Assembly (NCBI GenBank): GCA_021731025.1
Contig: JAKFYD010000006.1
Coordinates: forward strand, 1 to 64,000
Length of the DNA: 64,000 nucleotides
Source: Pseudobdellovibrionaceae bacterium
Lineage (GTDB): Bacteria > Bdellovibrionota > Bdellovibrionia > Bdellovibrionales > Bdellovibrionaceae
Direction of reading: 5' to 3'
The stretch's first letter is position 1; each line of letters starts with the position of its first letter. Position numbers and translations under genes: made by a program. The notes beneath the pieces were generated by a model, which saw only the letters and a list, made by a program, of their open reading frames with translations, was not told where the DNA came from and ran no database searches. This document shows positions 16,860 to 24,714 of this stretch, in pieces.

Positions 16860-19739
16860 ATGAAAAAACATTCTCGTCTCTTCGCAATTCTATTCTTATT
16901 TCTTCTCATCGCTGTTTACGTCCTAACTCAGCAGCAAAATAAAGAATCCCAGATTGATTTATCCTCTCGAGAGCCGAGTGGGATTATTGATTCGGGGTTT
17001 TGGGCTTTGACTGAAGATATTTACAAGACGACCACAGCCTTAGTGAACGTGCCGATTGACCTAGTTAAAGATGTGGCTATTCGAATCGCCATCAATAATT
17101 ACTTAAGTAAGCTGCCTCTAAAAAAGGATGTGCGGCGTCGTTTGGAAACTCGTTTGAATGATGACAAGTATATCTCTGAAGTTCTGCCTTTTTTAATGTC
17201 CTTGAAGGATCAGTACAGTGAACCGGAAATTGCCGAAGAAGTTAAGTTTGAAAAGTATGCTCGCAGCCAGCGCGCTCAACTGACAGCTCCTGGGGCCGAG
17301 CATGAGCTCTTCAGCTGGACTCCCAAAGTCAATTCAGGAAAAGAGGAAGAGGAGTCTTTGTTGACTCACGAAGTGGCTGCGAACATTGCTGCGATCTACG
17401 ATGTGGTTTTTATCCAGGGGAAATCCATCATCTCTGACAAGAAAAATTTAGAGCAGCCCTTTCAGCCGCTCACCGAAAGAGATCAAGATACGATAAATAA
17501 AGTAAAACCCATTGTTCGTGAGCTTTTGGAAAAATTCCAAGCGAAACCCAAAGCTGCGGGAAAATCGAACGAGGGTGGGGCCAATTCAGAAGCTGCTGGA
17601 ATGTTAGGTTTGATTTTAAAGGATGAAGTGAGATTAGAAGCCTTTTCAATAAGCATTATCGACTTCATTAAGTATATGGTGCACAAGTCCTATCGCTATT
17701 ATACTTTTAAGCATGTGCGCGAGATGGATCTTCGCAAGTGGTTAAGAAAAAAGCTGGATGCCCAAGAATACACTCTCATTTTAAAGTATCTCTCCGAGTC
17801 GCAACGACGACGTTACGCTGTTCAAATTGGAGTTGATGGTTTGCAAGGAAGCCTAATGAGAGCCCTTGCTCAGCCCGAAAAAAATTCTGCATTTTTAAAT
17901 GCACTCAATCAAGATTTTGTGAAACCAAATCAGTATCAACCGAAGACAGAGCCGACGGAAGATCCCAATCATGGCCACAGTATTAAATTTTTGCAGCATC
18001 TGATAAGCCAGAAACAAACCTCTAAAGCTTATTTACCTTTTTTTAAACATCTCTTTAATAATTATTCACAAAATATTTCCAGTGGTGGAATTGCGACGAC
18101 TCCAACAATCAGCGTAAGAAATTTACCCTTAATTTTTACGGGAGCAGAAGTCGCCGGTAAAAATTCAACGGGAATTCCCAACTTCCATTTTGTCGACCGA
18201 AAAGATCCCAATTATCGCAGTTACTATTTTTATGGAAATGATGCTTTAATGCTCGAGTCATTAACCATGAAAAGTGGAATGATCACGATGTTTGAGCGAC
18301 TTCGTAAGTTTGCAACTTTGAACTGCAATGCCCAATACGAGTGGAATTCTCACTTCAGTTATGATGGTCTTTTGAACTTAGGACTTGGAGAAGCGAGTCG
18401 CGATTTCGGTGAAGTCCGATGTTACAATGAATTGCTAAAACGAGCCGAAAACGAAAATAAACTCCGCGAGCTGCGAAACGAATTGATGTCTTTAGTTAAA
18501 GAAATAAAAAGTTCTTTCATTTCATTTTTCGATGAGCGTCGAGCTAATCAGGTTATTGATAAATTGGCGGCGCTTGAAGGGGAAGGTATGCCTCAGTACA
18601 TGTTGATGTACATCCCTTGGCCTGATCATTTTGCGCATTTTAAAGGACCATTTAGCGACGAGATTATCGGTACAACCGGAGAATTAAATCGACTTGATTA
18701 TTGGCTGGGGAAAATCACTGAAGCTTACATCAAAGCTGGATTATATGATCGCACTCTTTTCGGAATGGCGGGGGACCATGGGCTTTCTCCAATTTTTCAC
18801 ACATTGAATCCAGAAAAAGCAGTGTTGGAAAAAATGGAAAAGGAATACAAAAGAAAAATAAAAATTAAAAAGATTTCTTCGGATGAAGGAGAAGGTCCAA
18901 AGATTAATCACAATCTTCATCCCGACTCGATGAAAAGCTATGATGTCATCATAGCCTCGACAGCTGGTGGAAATTACATGCTGGATTTCTTCAATGGGCA
19001 AGATGACGAAGCCTGGAGAAAGCAACCTGTCTACGAGGATCTGACCCACGTTAAATTATTAGACGGCGGAGCTCCTCTAGATATGGTAAAAGAATTTGCG
19101 AGCCGATTGCAAGAAACGCTAGAGTACATGGTCCTTCGTGAAAAACCATGTAGTGTTCAAGAGTGCGACACGAGAATCATCACAACTAAAAACGGACGCC
19201 GAGTTGACGAACTCATTCGCCGCAGGGGAAATCGTATCTTCTATATTCCCTATGATCAGAAGAACGAAAAAAGTATTCTGCAAATTTCAGAAAAAAGCCC
19301 CTACCGTGAGTATTCAGAAGATGATTTAAGATCGAGAGAATCTTTGCTATCCCAGTGTCTAAACCGTCCTGATCCTCGAGATCCAAACACCTGGTGCGAT
19401 GAAAATCAGTGGCGTTTGTTGGCGAGCTTTTCGCCGAAGCCGGATTCGGTTGTGCAATTGTCACATTTGTACGACGAGGACAGAGCTGGAACAATTAATC
19501 TCTTCCCTAAATATGGAATTGGTTACAACACCAAGGTTCCCGGACGGCATGCCGGCGAATCCTTCCACGAAAAAGACGCTTTTGTCGGCTTTTGGGGTGC
19601 TCCCACGAGCAATGATAAAGGGAAAACCCTCGGTCCATTGGTGAATGGGTCTTTAGCGCCAACAATTTATTCTTATCTCAGCGAAAGCGATGGAAAGAAT
19701 TTCGGTTTTCCCACCGTGTGGAATCGGATAAAGAAATAG
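16860..19739 (+). CDS. Large alkaline-phosphatase-superfamily phosphodiesterase
   Basis: 959-residue protein with an N-terminal membrane helix or uncleaved signal, so probably periplasmic and membrane-anchored. Alkaline-phosphatase-fold metal ligands are visible: a candidate nucleophile region TPTISVRNLPLIFTG at about residue 412, WPDHFAHFKG at about 588, AGDHG at about 638, and GRHAGESF at about 896. These match the type I phosphodiesterase/nucleotide pyrophosphatase branch. The first 400 residues form a mostly helical extra region not found in small members. Substrate unknown: a lipid, teichoic or nucleotide phosphoester. Its leader includes the palindromic element. The gene stands alone. 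Confidence 0.72.
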   Translation: MKKHSRLFAILFLFLLIAVYVLTQQQNKESQIDLSSREPSGIIDSGFWALTEDIYKTTTALVNVPIDLVKDVAIRIAINNYLSKLPLKKDVRRRLETRLNDDKYISEVLPFLMSLKDQYSEPEIAEEVKFEKYARSQRAQLTAPGAEHELFSWTPKVNSGKEEEESLLTHEVAANIAAIYDVVFIQGKSIISDKKNLEQPFQPLTERDQDTINKVKPIVRELLEKFQAKPKAAGKSNEGGANSEAAGMLGLILKDEVRLEAFSISIIDFIKYMVHKSYRYYTFKHVREMDLRKWLRKKLDAQEYTLILKYLSESQRRRYAVQIGVDGLQGSLMRALAQPEKNSAFLNALNQDFVKPNQYQPKTEPTEDPNHGHSIKFLQHLISQKQTSKAYLPFFKHLFNNYSQNISSGGIATTPTISVRNLPLIFTGAEVAGKNSTGIPNFHFVDRKDPNYRSYYFYGNDALMLESLTMKSGMITMFERLRKFATLNCNAQYEWNSHFSYDGLLNLGLGEASRDFGEVRCYNELLKRAENENKLRELRNELMSLVKEIKSSFISFFDERRANQVIDKLAALEGEGMPQYMLMYIPWPDHFAHFKGPFSDEIIGTTGELNRLDYWLGKITEAYIKAGLYDRTLFGMAGDHGLSPIFHTLNPEKAVLEKMEKEYKRKIKIKKISSDEGEGPKINHNLHPDSMKSYDVIIASTAGGNYMLDFFNGQDDEAWRKQPVYEDLTHVKLLDGGAPLDMVKEFASRLQETLEYMVLREKPCSVQECDTRIITTKNGRRVDELIRRRGNRIFYIPYDQKNEKSILQISEKSPYREYSEDDLRSRESLLSQCLNRPDPRDPNTWCDENQWRLLASFSPKPDSVVQLSHLYDEDRAGTINLFPKYGIGYNTKVPGRHAGESFHEKDAFVGFWGAPTSNDKGKTLGPLVNGSLAPTIYSYLSESDGKNFGFPTVWNRIKK

Positions 19740-19772
19740 TGTTTTAGGAAATCAGTATTACGAATAGAGTTG

Positions 19773-21077
19773 TCATCGGGTTGAATTTTGAGAACGTGCT
19801 TCTTGCTTTTGTACTGCACATCCATATCTTGAAATTTTATCTTGGTTTGCTTTTAATTCACTTATCCTATTAGAGGTAAAGCTTTCGAAAAATTGGGGCA
19901 TGCACTCTTTAAGAGAAGGAAATGAATCAAAATGACCGCCTTGAGCCTTTGAAATGAGTATTTTGAAATCACTTTTAGTTTGTCCATTCATGTGCGCTTT
20001 TGCACCCGCAAGAGGTGTAGCAGGGTCTTGGCCTCCATTAATGTAGATTATAGGAGCTGTAATTTGATGTGAATTCGGGTTGTACGAACGTTCGACTGTC
20101 TTACATCGACAAACTTGCTCTAGCCCATCAGCAATAGTTACAACCGCGACCGTATCCCCAAATATCTTTTGTCTTTCGCCATTTTTAGAATCGTGCAAAT
20201 TTAATTGGCAACCTGCGGATCTAAATATTTCGCGTACTTCCGGCTTAGTGATAAAGTTGGTATATGCATTTGAAGATGCAGTAAATCTAATAAATGAAGG
20301 TTCAATTGTTTTTAAAAATTGAACTACTGAGTCTGTACCAGATTGAATATTCATCACAATCGTCGAATCTACATTTTGTTTCTGCTCTGGTGTGAGACCT
20401 TTAATTGCCTCAAAATATTTCTTTTTAAAATTCGTTTGCTCAGCTGGCGTTAAAAGATCCCATGCAGTTTTAGATGCGTCAACGTAGCCATCAGAGTAAC
20501 TCATTCCAGAATTGGGGCCAACAACTCCCTCTAGGATTATTCCCTTCAGTTGCGTCTTTGTTCCTTTTGGATTGGCATTCGATATTTCAGATGCCGCTAC
20601 TGTACCAACAGTTGTACCAAAAGACTCCACATATATGATAAGATTTGGCTCATTAAGATTACGGGCAAGCTCTGCGACAACGCTGCCTTGGCTTTCAATT
20701 GCCATGAGTTTTGGTTTGTTATGCAGTTTGTTTTGGCCTAGACCAAGATAGTCCAAGGTCACTACATCGAAATCAGACGGAACACTTTGAGGCCGCATAC
20801 CTGTACATGGTACTCCTGGCCCTCCACAGAGAAAAAGAACTGTACCTTTTTGCGGAGCTACAGTTGCTTTATATTTTGAGTAACGAATTGGTAACATTTT
20901 ATTATCCTTACGAATATAAAAAGTAGATTCAGTGCCAAGGTCTGGTTTGAAGGTCTTACCGTCTATAGGTTTGTCCAGAGGTACAAGATGTGGCACATTC
21001 GTACCGCAGGTTTTTGGTGTTTGCGCCAATGCAGTGCTAGCAATGTTAAATAGCACTATCGTCAAAAAATTAATCAT
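19773..21077 (-). CDS. Secreted alpha/beta hydrolase, S33 peptidase-like
   Basis: Signal peptide ending STALA|Q, then an alpha/beta-hydrolase fold. The oxyanion region is LFLCGGPGVPC and the nucleophile elbow VESFGTTVG has Ser. The acid is likely Asp in NGGQDPATPL and the His is in GGHFDSFPS. This arrangement matches secreted S33-type aminopeptidases (TAP-like/prolyl aminopeptidase). It could release N-terminal residues from peptides in the periplasm or prey. Its codon use is more AT-rich than that of the homospermidine synthase gene, and its 5' end lies next to the damaged argR 5' region, hinting at a later arrival. That is inference. Confidence 0.75.
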   Translation of the reverse strand: MINFLTIVLFNIASTALAQTPKTCGTNVPHLVPLDKPIDGKTFKPDLGTESTFYIRKDNKMLPIRYSKYKATVAPQKGTVLFLCGGPGVPCTGMRPQSVPSDFDVVTLDYLGLGQNKLHNKPKLMAIESQGSVVAELARNLNEPNLIIYVESFGTTVGTVAASEISNANPKGTKTQLKGIILEGVVGPNSGMSYSDGYVDASKTAWDLLTPAEQTNFKKKYFEAIKGLTPEQKQNVDSTIVMNIQSGTDSVVQFLKTIEPSFIRFTASSNAYTNFITKPEVREIFRSAGCQLNLHDSKNGERQKIFGDTVAVVTIADGLEQVCRCKTVERSYNPNSHQITAPIIYINGGQDPATPLAGAKAHMNGQTKSDFKILISKAQGGHFDSFPSLKECMPQFFESFTSNRISELKANQDKISRYGCAVQKQEARSQNSTR

Positions 21078-21212
21078 ATTGAGTTATCGGTTTCATTTCT
21101 TAAATATTTACATTCCAAGGTCTTGGTTTATCGGAGTTGATTGAGCAAAGAAATTATTTCAATCCTTTGGGTAGCGCAGGTGCCGTGAAGAGAAAGTAGT
21201 CCTTGTTTCAAC

Positions 21213-21605
21213 ATGTTTGTTCGAAGGAGATTGAAAACTTCCGGCTGGTCATATGATATCACCCAAAGCACGGTGTCGCGTGACCTGCGACGAATCGGAG
21301 CTGTCAAGACGACGAATGCTGAAGGTGAAATCATTTACGTGTTGCCCGAGGACCACCAGTACCTTCGACCTAAAGTTGAAATACCGGTGCAAGATCTGGT
21401 CGATGAAATTGTGAGCAACGAAGCTTTGATTGTTGTTCACACTGTTCCCGGAGCTGCCAGTTTAGTGGCTCGGCACATCGACTCGATTCAAGAAACCTTA
21501 GGTGTGATTGCAACGATAGCCGGGGACGATTCCGTGCTGGTAGTTCCCCAGTCCACTAAAAAAATTTCGAGCATCACTAAGAAGCTCGAAGGGGAGCTCT
21601 ACTAA
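21213..21605 (+). CDS. argR: ArgR-type repressor with damaged or shortened N-terminus
   Basis: Arginine-repressor family regulator. The recognition-helix segment YDITQSTVSRDLRRIGAVK and the C-terminal hexamerisation/ligand domain (HTVPGAASLVARHIDS, then IAGDDSVLVV) are clear. The first helix of the winged-helix domain is missing if translation starts at ATG 21213, which has only a weak ribosome binding site. Upstream, TTG 21141 is preceded by GGAG and reads MSKEIISIL, the expected helix 1, but a stop at 21186 follows. Two compensating single-base changes would restore a full protein. It lies 23 bp before homospermidine synthase, so it may regulate polyamine synthesis. Confidence 0.75.
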   Translation: MFVRRRLKTSGWSYDITQSTVSRDLRRIGAVKTTNAEGEIIYVLPEDHQYLRPKVEIPVQDLVDEIVSNEALIVVHTVPGAASLVARHIDSIQETLGVIATIAGDDSVLVVPQSTKKISSITKKLEGELY

Positions 21606-21628
21606 TAAGGCTCCCCAGAAAGGGAGCC

Positions 21629-23056
21629 ATGAAGAAAAATATTTACGGAAAAATTTCAGGTCCAGTTGTGATGATTGGATTTGGTTCTATCGGTCGCGGC
21701 TGTTTACCATTGCTCGAGCGGCATTTCGAATTTGATAAAACTCGCATGGTGGTGATCGATCCCAGCGACAAAGACCGCGCCCTTCTTGATCAGCGCGGAA
21801 TTAAGTTCCTTCAGCTGGGACTGACTCCAGAAAACTTCAGAGAAATTTTAACTCCGCTCTTAAGAAATGGTGGAGGCCAAGGCTTCTGCGTCAATTTGTC
21901 GGTGGATGTTTCCTCTTTGGATGTGATGAAGCTCAGCCGAGAGTTGGGGGCGTTCTACATCGACACCGTCGTGGAACCTTGGGCCGGCTTTTATTTCGAG
22001 TCTTCGCTGAAGAATGCAGATCGCACAAATTATGCTCTTCGCGAAAAAGTTCTCGAGGAAAAAGCGGCACAACCAAAAGGCGTTACCGCCGTCTCCTGTT
22101 GTGGAGCAAATCCGGGAATGGTTTCTTGGTTTGTGAAACAAGCTTTGGTCAACTTGTCGAAGGATCTTGGGCTTTCGTTCCAAGTTCCAAAATCTCGAGA
22201 AGCTTGGGCAAAGCTGATGCAACAAGCGGGGGTTAAAGGCATTCACATCGCAGAACGTGATACTCAGAAAGCGAAATTTTCAAAACCGTTGAACACCTTT
22301 GTGAATACATGGTCGGTCGAAGGTTTTGTGAGTGAAGGTTTGCAACCGGCCGAGTTAGGATGGGGCACATTTGAAAAATGGAAACCTGAAAATGCTTTCG
22401 AACACAAAGCGGGATGTAAAGCCGCGATCTACCTTGAGCAACCGGGAGCAGCCACTCGCGTGAGAAGCTGGTGTCCAACGGTGGGCTCGCAGTATGGTCG
22501 GTTGGTTACTCACAATGAAGCGATTTCTATTGCGGATTACTTCACTGTCGGTGCTGGAGGAAAGCCAGAGTATCGGCCGACTTGCCACTACGCCTATCAT
22601 CCCTCGAACGATGCCATTCTTTCGCTGGAAGAAATGTTTGGTCACGGAGGAGAAAGACAACCCGAAATCCATATTCTCAGCGAGAAAGAAATCACTGAAG
22701 GAATCGATGAACTCGGCGTGTTGCTGTACGGGCATAGGAAAAATGCTTACTGGTATGGTTCACAACTTTCGATGGAAGAAACGAGGAAGCTGGCGCCTTA
22801 CCAAAATGCAACGGGACTTCAAGTGACTTCAGCAGTTATCGCGGGAATGGCTTGGGCTCTCGAGAATCCAAACGCAGGCATTGTGGAAGCCGACGAAATG
22901 GATTTCGCTCGTTGTCTGCAATGGCAACTGCCTTATCTGGGACCAGTGAATGGTTTCTACACAGATTGGACGCCAATCACTGGGCGAAACAAGTTGTTCG
23001 TCGAAGATGTCGATGTTGATGATCCTTGGCAGTTTAAGAATGTGTTGGTGAGATAA
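21629..23056 (+). CDS. hss: Homospermidine synthase
   Basis: NAD-dependent enzyme making homospermidine from putrescine (or spermidine plus putrescine), in the cytoplasm. The N-terminal Rossmann motif VVMIGFGSIGRGCLPLLERHF is shown by GFGSIGRG. The saccharopine-dehydrogenase-like domains contain the family blocks VSCCGANPGMVSWFVK and FTVGAGGKPEYRPTCHYAYHP (in parts). Length 475 agrees with alphaproteobacterial Hss. It follows argR by 23 bp and is closed by a strong terminator at 23066, so argR-hss is probably bicistronic. It supplies an internal polyamine source beside the pot importer at 7.8-11.6 kb. Confidence 0.94.
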   Translation: MKKNIYGKISGPVVMIGFGSIGRGCLPLLERHFEFDKTRMVVIDPSDKDRALLDQRGIKFLQLGLTPENFREILTPLLRNGGGQGFCVNLSVDVSSLDVMKLSRELGAFYIDTVVEPWAGFYFESSLKNADRTNYALREKVLEEKAAQPKGVTAVSCCGANPGMVSWFVKQALVNLSKDLGLSFQVPKSREAWAKLMQQAGVKGIHIAERDTQKAKFSKPLNTFVNTWSVEGFVSEGLQPAELGWGTFEKWKPENAFEHKAGCKAAIYLEQPGAATRVRSWCPTVGSQYGRLVTHNEAISIADYFTVGAGGKPEYRPTCHYAYHPSNDAILSLEEMFGHGGERQPEIHILSEKEITEGIDELGVLLYGHRKNAYWYGSQLSMEETRKLAPYQNATGLQVTSAVIAGMAWALENPNAGIVEADEMDFARCLQWQLPYLGPVNGFYTDWTPITGRNKLFVEDVDVDDPWQFKNVLVR

Positions 23057-23065
23057 GAAATGCTG

Positions 23066-23097
23066 AAGCCCGATTCGTGAGAGTCGGGCTTTGTTTT
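23066..23097 (+). terminator. Rho-independent terminator after hss
   Basis: Perfect 8-bp stem AAGCCCGA (23066-23073) with TCGGGCTT (23084-23091), a 10-base loop, and a T-rich tail TGTTTT. It begins 10 bases after the hss stop. Confidence 0.88.
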
Positions 23098-23225
23098 GAA
23101 TTCAATATTGATGGCGACCTGGCAGTAGATAATTAAGTGTCTATTTTGAAGTACTAAATGTAATTGGTGTTGCTCTCTCGGAATAAGTATAATCCTTATC
23201 AGGGTCTGTAGGTATCAGTGGTCTT

Positions 23226-23414
23226 GTGGTCAAAGCCGTTAAGTATTTAAATCCTACCCTGAGATGGAAACAGGCCAATACAATTGCAGCGCAAAAATTA
23301 ATGCAGTTGAAAGTGAACGACGTCATCCTTGATATGGATATTTCCGGTTACGCAGAAAATCTTGCATCGGTTTTGAACTCGGATGTTGAATCGACATCTT
23401 TAACCAATAAATAA
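23226..23414 (+). CDS. Small hypothetical protein, possibly a degraded remnant
   Basis: GTG-initiated frame of 62 residues (VKAVKYLNPTLRW ... SLTNK), hydrophilic with no signal. The start lacks a convincing ribosome binding site. The same frame stays protein-like upstream to 23133 but is interrupted by two stops at 23184 and 23190. That pattern suggests the surviving 3' part of an older gene. It is followed 17 bp later by a small secreted-protein gene. Family unknown. Confidence 0.35.
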   Translation: MVKAVKYLNPTLRWKQANTIAAQKLMQLKVNDVILDMDISGYAENLASVLNSDVESTSLTNK

Positions 23415-23431
23415 ATGAGGAGTATCATAAA

Positions 23432-23683
23432 ATGAAATCAATTATCTTTTCCATATTCATGCTTTCATCATGTTTAGTATTTGCAAAAGGCGGGGGCTAC
23501 GGCCCTTCAGCCGAAGTCCAAGTTCTTGGTGGTTGGAATAATGAAATTCAACGCAGCGGTAGTCGGTCTGTAAAAGCTATGAGTGCTAATTGTTCAATGA
23601 CAGCATCTCAGGCAAACGGAGATCTTTACAGCTGTGAGGTTAATTTCAGGTTTCAAGAAAGCCAGTGCTTTGTCGCGATCTGA
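23432..23683 (+). CDS. Small secreted protein (83 aa), possibly truncated
   Basis: Good ribosome binding site GAGGAG nine bases before ATG, and a clear signal peptide cleaved after VFAKG or LVFA. The mature part of about 65 residues has three Cys (in ANCSMT, YSCEVN and SQCFVA). After the stop TGA at 23681 the same frame continues in protein-like sequence (NTFSGPADRYSLLAQAS) to a stop at about 23755. The TGA may therefore be a recent nonsense mutation, or the continuation is chance. Function unknown. The neighbourhood to 26.5 kb is rich in such small exported proteins. Confidence 0.6.
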   Translation: MKSIIFSIFMLSSCLVFAKGGGYGPSAEVQVLGGWNNEIQRSGSRSVKAMSANCSMTASQANGDLYSCEVNFRFQESQCFVAI

Positions 23684-23842
23684 AATACATTCTCTGGGCC
23701 GGCAGATCGATACTCGTTGCTGGCGCAAGCTTCAACAAGTGTTTCAAAAGTCTAATTGAAGCTTTGAAAAAATAGACACTGAAAGAACTAAACTAAAGTG
23801 TTTTTCAAGGCTAAAAATGAAGAAAAAATTACAACTAAAACT

Positions 23843-23907
23843 GGCTCCACAAGCCCGACACTGTTAACACTACTCTGTTGGTGTTAACAGTGCTATTGGG
23901 TGGAGCC
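23843..23907. promoter_or_regulatory. Nested inverted repeat overlapping start of TIGR02147-like gene
   Basis: An inner perfect 12-bp repeat, CACTGTTAACAC (23859-23870) and GTGTTAACAGTG (23881-23892), is separated by 10 bases. It is enclosed by an outer perfect 8-bp repeat, GGCTCCAC (23843-23850) and GTGGAGCC (23900-23907). The two TGTTAACA cores are 20 bp apart centre to centre, about two helical turns, as expected of a dimer or tetramer operator. The right outer arm abuts the ATG at 23909, so as RNA the hairpin would hide the start. Autoregulation by the adjacent regulator is inferred. Confidence 0.7.
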
Positions 23908-23908
23908 A

Positions 23909-24712
23909 ATGAGCACAGACGAAAAAGTAAACTACAGGTATCTCTTGAACCATGAGCTCAAGAAACGGGTGCAAAAAAATCCGGCCTATTCACTGCGGGC
24001 CTTTGCCAAGTTTCTTGGTGTTTCTCCGGCCTATTTAAGCCAAGTGTTTTCGCAGAAAAGGATACTTTCGGATAGTCGGGCCAAAGATTTCGCCAAAAGA
24101 TTGAAATGGCCTACCAAAAAGAGAAAACTTTTCTTGGCGCTGATCCAGTACGAAAAAAGTCAAGATTCCCAATTCAAACAGGATTTTTTAGAGCAGATTG
24201 AAGATTTATCAGAACTTGATTTCATTGAACTTCAAGAAGATCAATTTCAGTTGATAGCGGAAGGCTATCACTATGGAATTATCGAGCTCACTAACTTAAG
24301 AAGTTTCAGGTCGGTTCCTCAATGGATTGCTGAAAGGCTCGGTATTTCGCTGGCACAGGCAGAGTCTGGTGTGCAAAGATTACTTCGTTTAGGTCTGTTA
24401 AAGCGTGAGCACGGAACCTTGCGAAAGTCTGCACCCAACTTTAAAATTGATGGCGTTCCCTCGGAAGCCATAAGGGCTTTTCATAAAGAGAAAATGCAAC
24501 TGGCTGATGAAGCTCTTGAAAATCAAAAGCTAGCGGATCGTGATTTTTCCGGAGTAACGTTAGCTATATCTCGCAAGGATGTGGCTCAAGTTCGAGAACT
24601 CAGTCGAAACTTTTTGGAAAAGCTCATGCGTCTCAGTGACAAAACGAAGTCCCCAGATGCGGTTTATCATCTCTCGACTCAATTTTTTAGATTAGATAAG
24701 GAGCTCAATTAA
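23909..24712 (+). CDS. TIGR02147-family transcriptional regulator
   Basis: 267-residue DNA-binding protein. The N-terminal region LKKRVQKNPAYSLRAFAKFL then GVSPAYLSQVFSQKR reads as a helix-turn-helix of the TIGR02147 type (typical phrase NPxxSxRxFAxxxGxSxxxLxxVxxGKR). A second winged-helix-like segment lies at about 135-180 (VPQWIAERLGISLAQAESGV). Family members occur in large numbers in Bdellovibrio and Fibrobacter and often sit next to secreted-protein genes. I chose ATG 23909; GTG 23900 would lie inside the palindrome arm. The next gene, a secreted protein, starts 2 bp after the stop, so they form one unit. Confidence 0.8.
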   Translation: MSTDEKVNYRYLLNHELKKRVQKNPAYSLRAFAKFLGVSPAYLSQVFSQKRILSDSRAKDFAKRLKWPTKKRKLFLALIQYEKSQDSQFKQDFLEQIEDLSELDFIELQEDQFQLIAEGYHYGIIELTNLRSFRSVPQWIAERLGISLAQAESGVQRLLRLGLLKREHGTLRKSAPNFKIDGVPSEAIRAFHKEKMQLADEALENQKLADRDFSGVTLAISRKDVAQVRELSRNFLEKLMRLSDKTKSPDAVYHLSTQFFRLDKELN

Positions 24713-24714
24713 AA

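Noticed and set aside
21128-21334. 68-codon minus-strand frame over the argR start
   Set aside because: Antisense of the ArgR recognition helix; no support.
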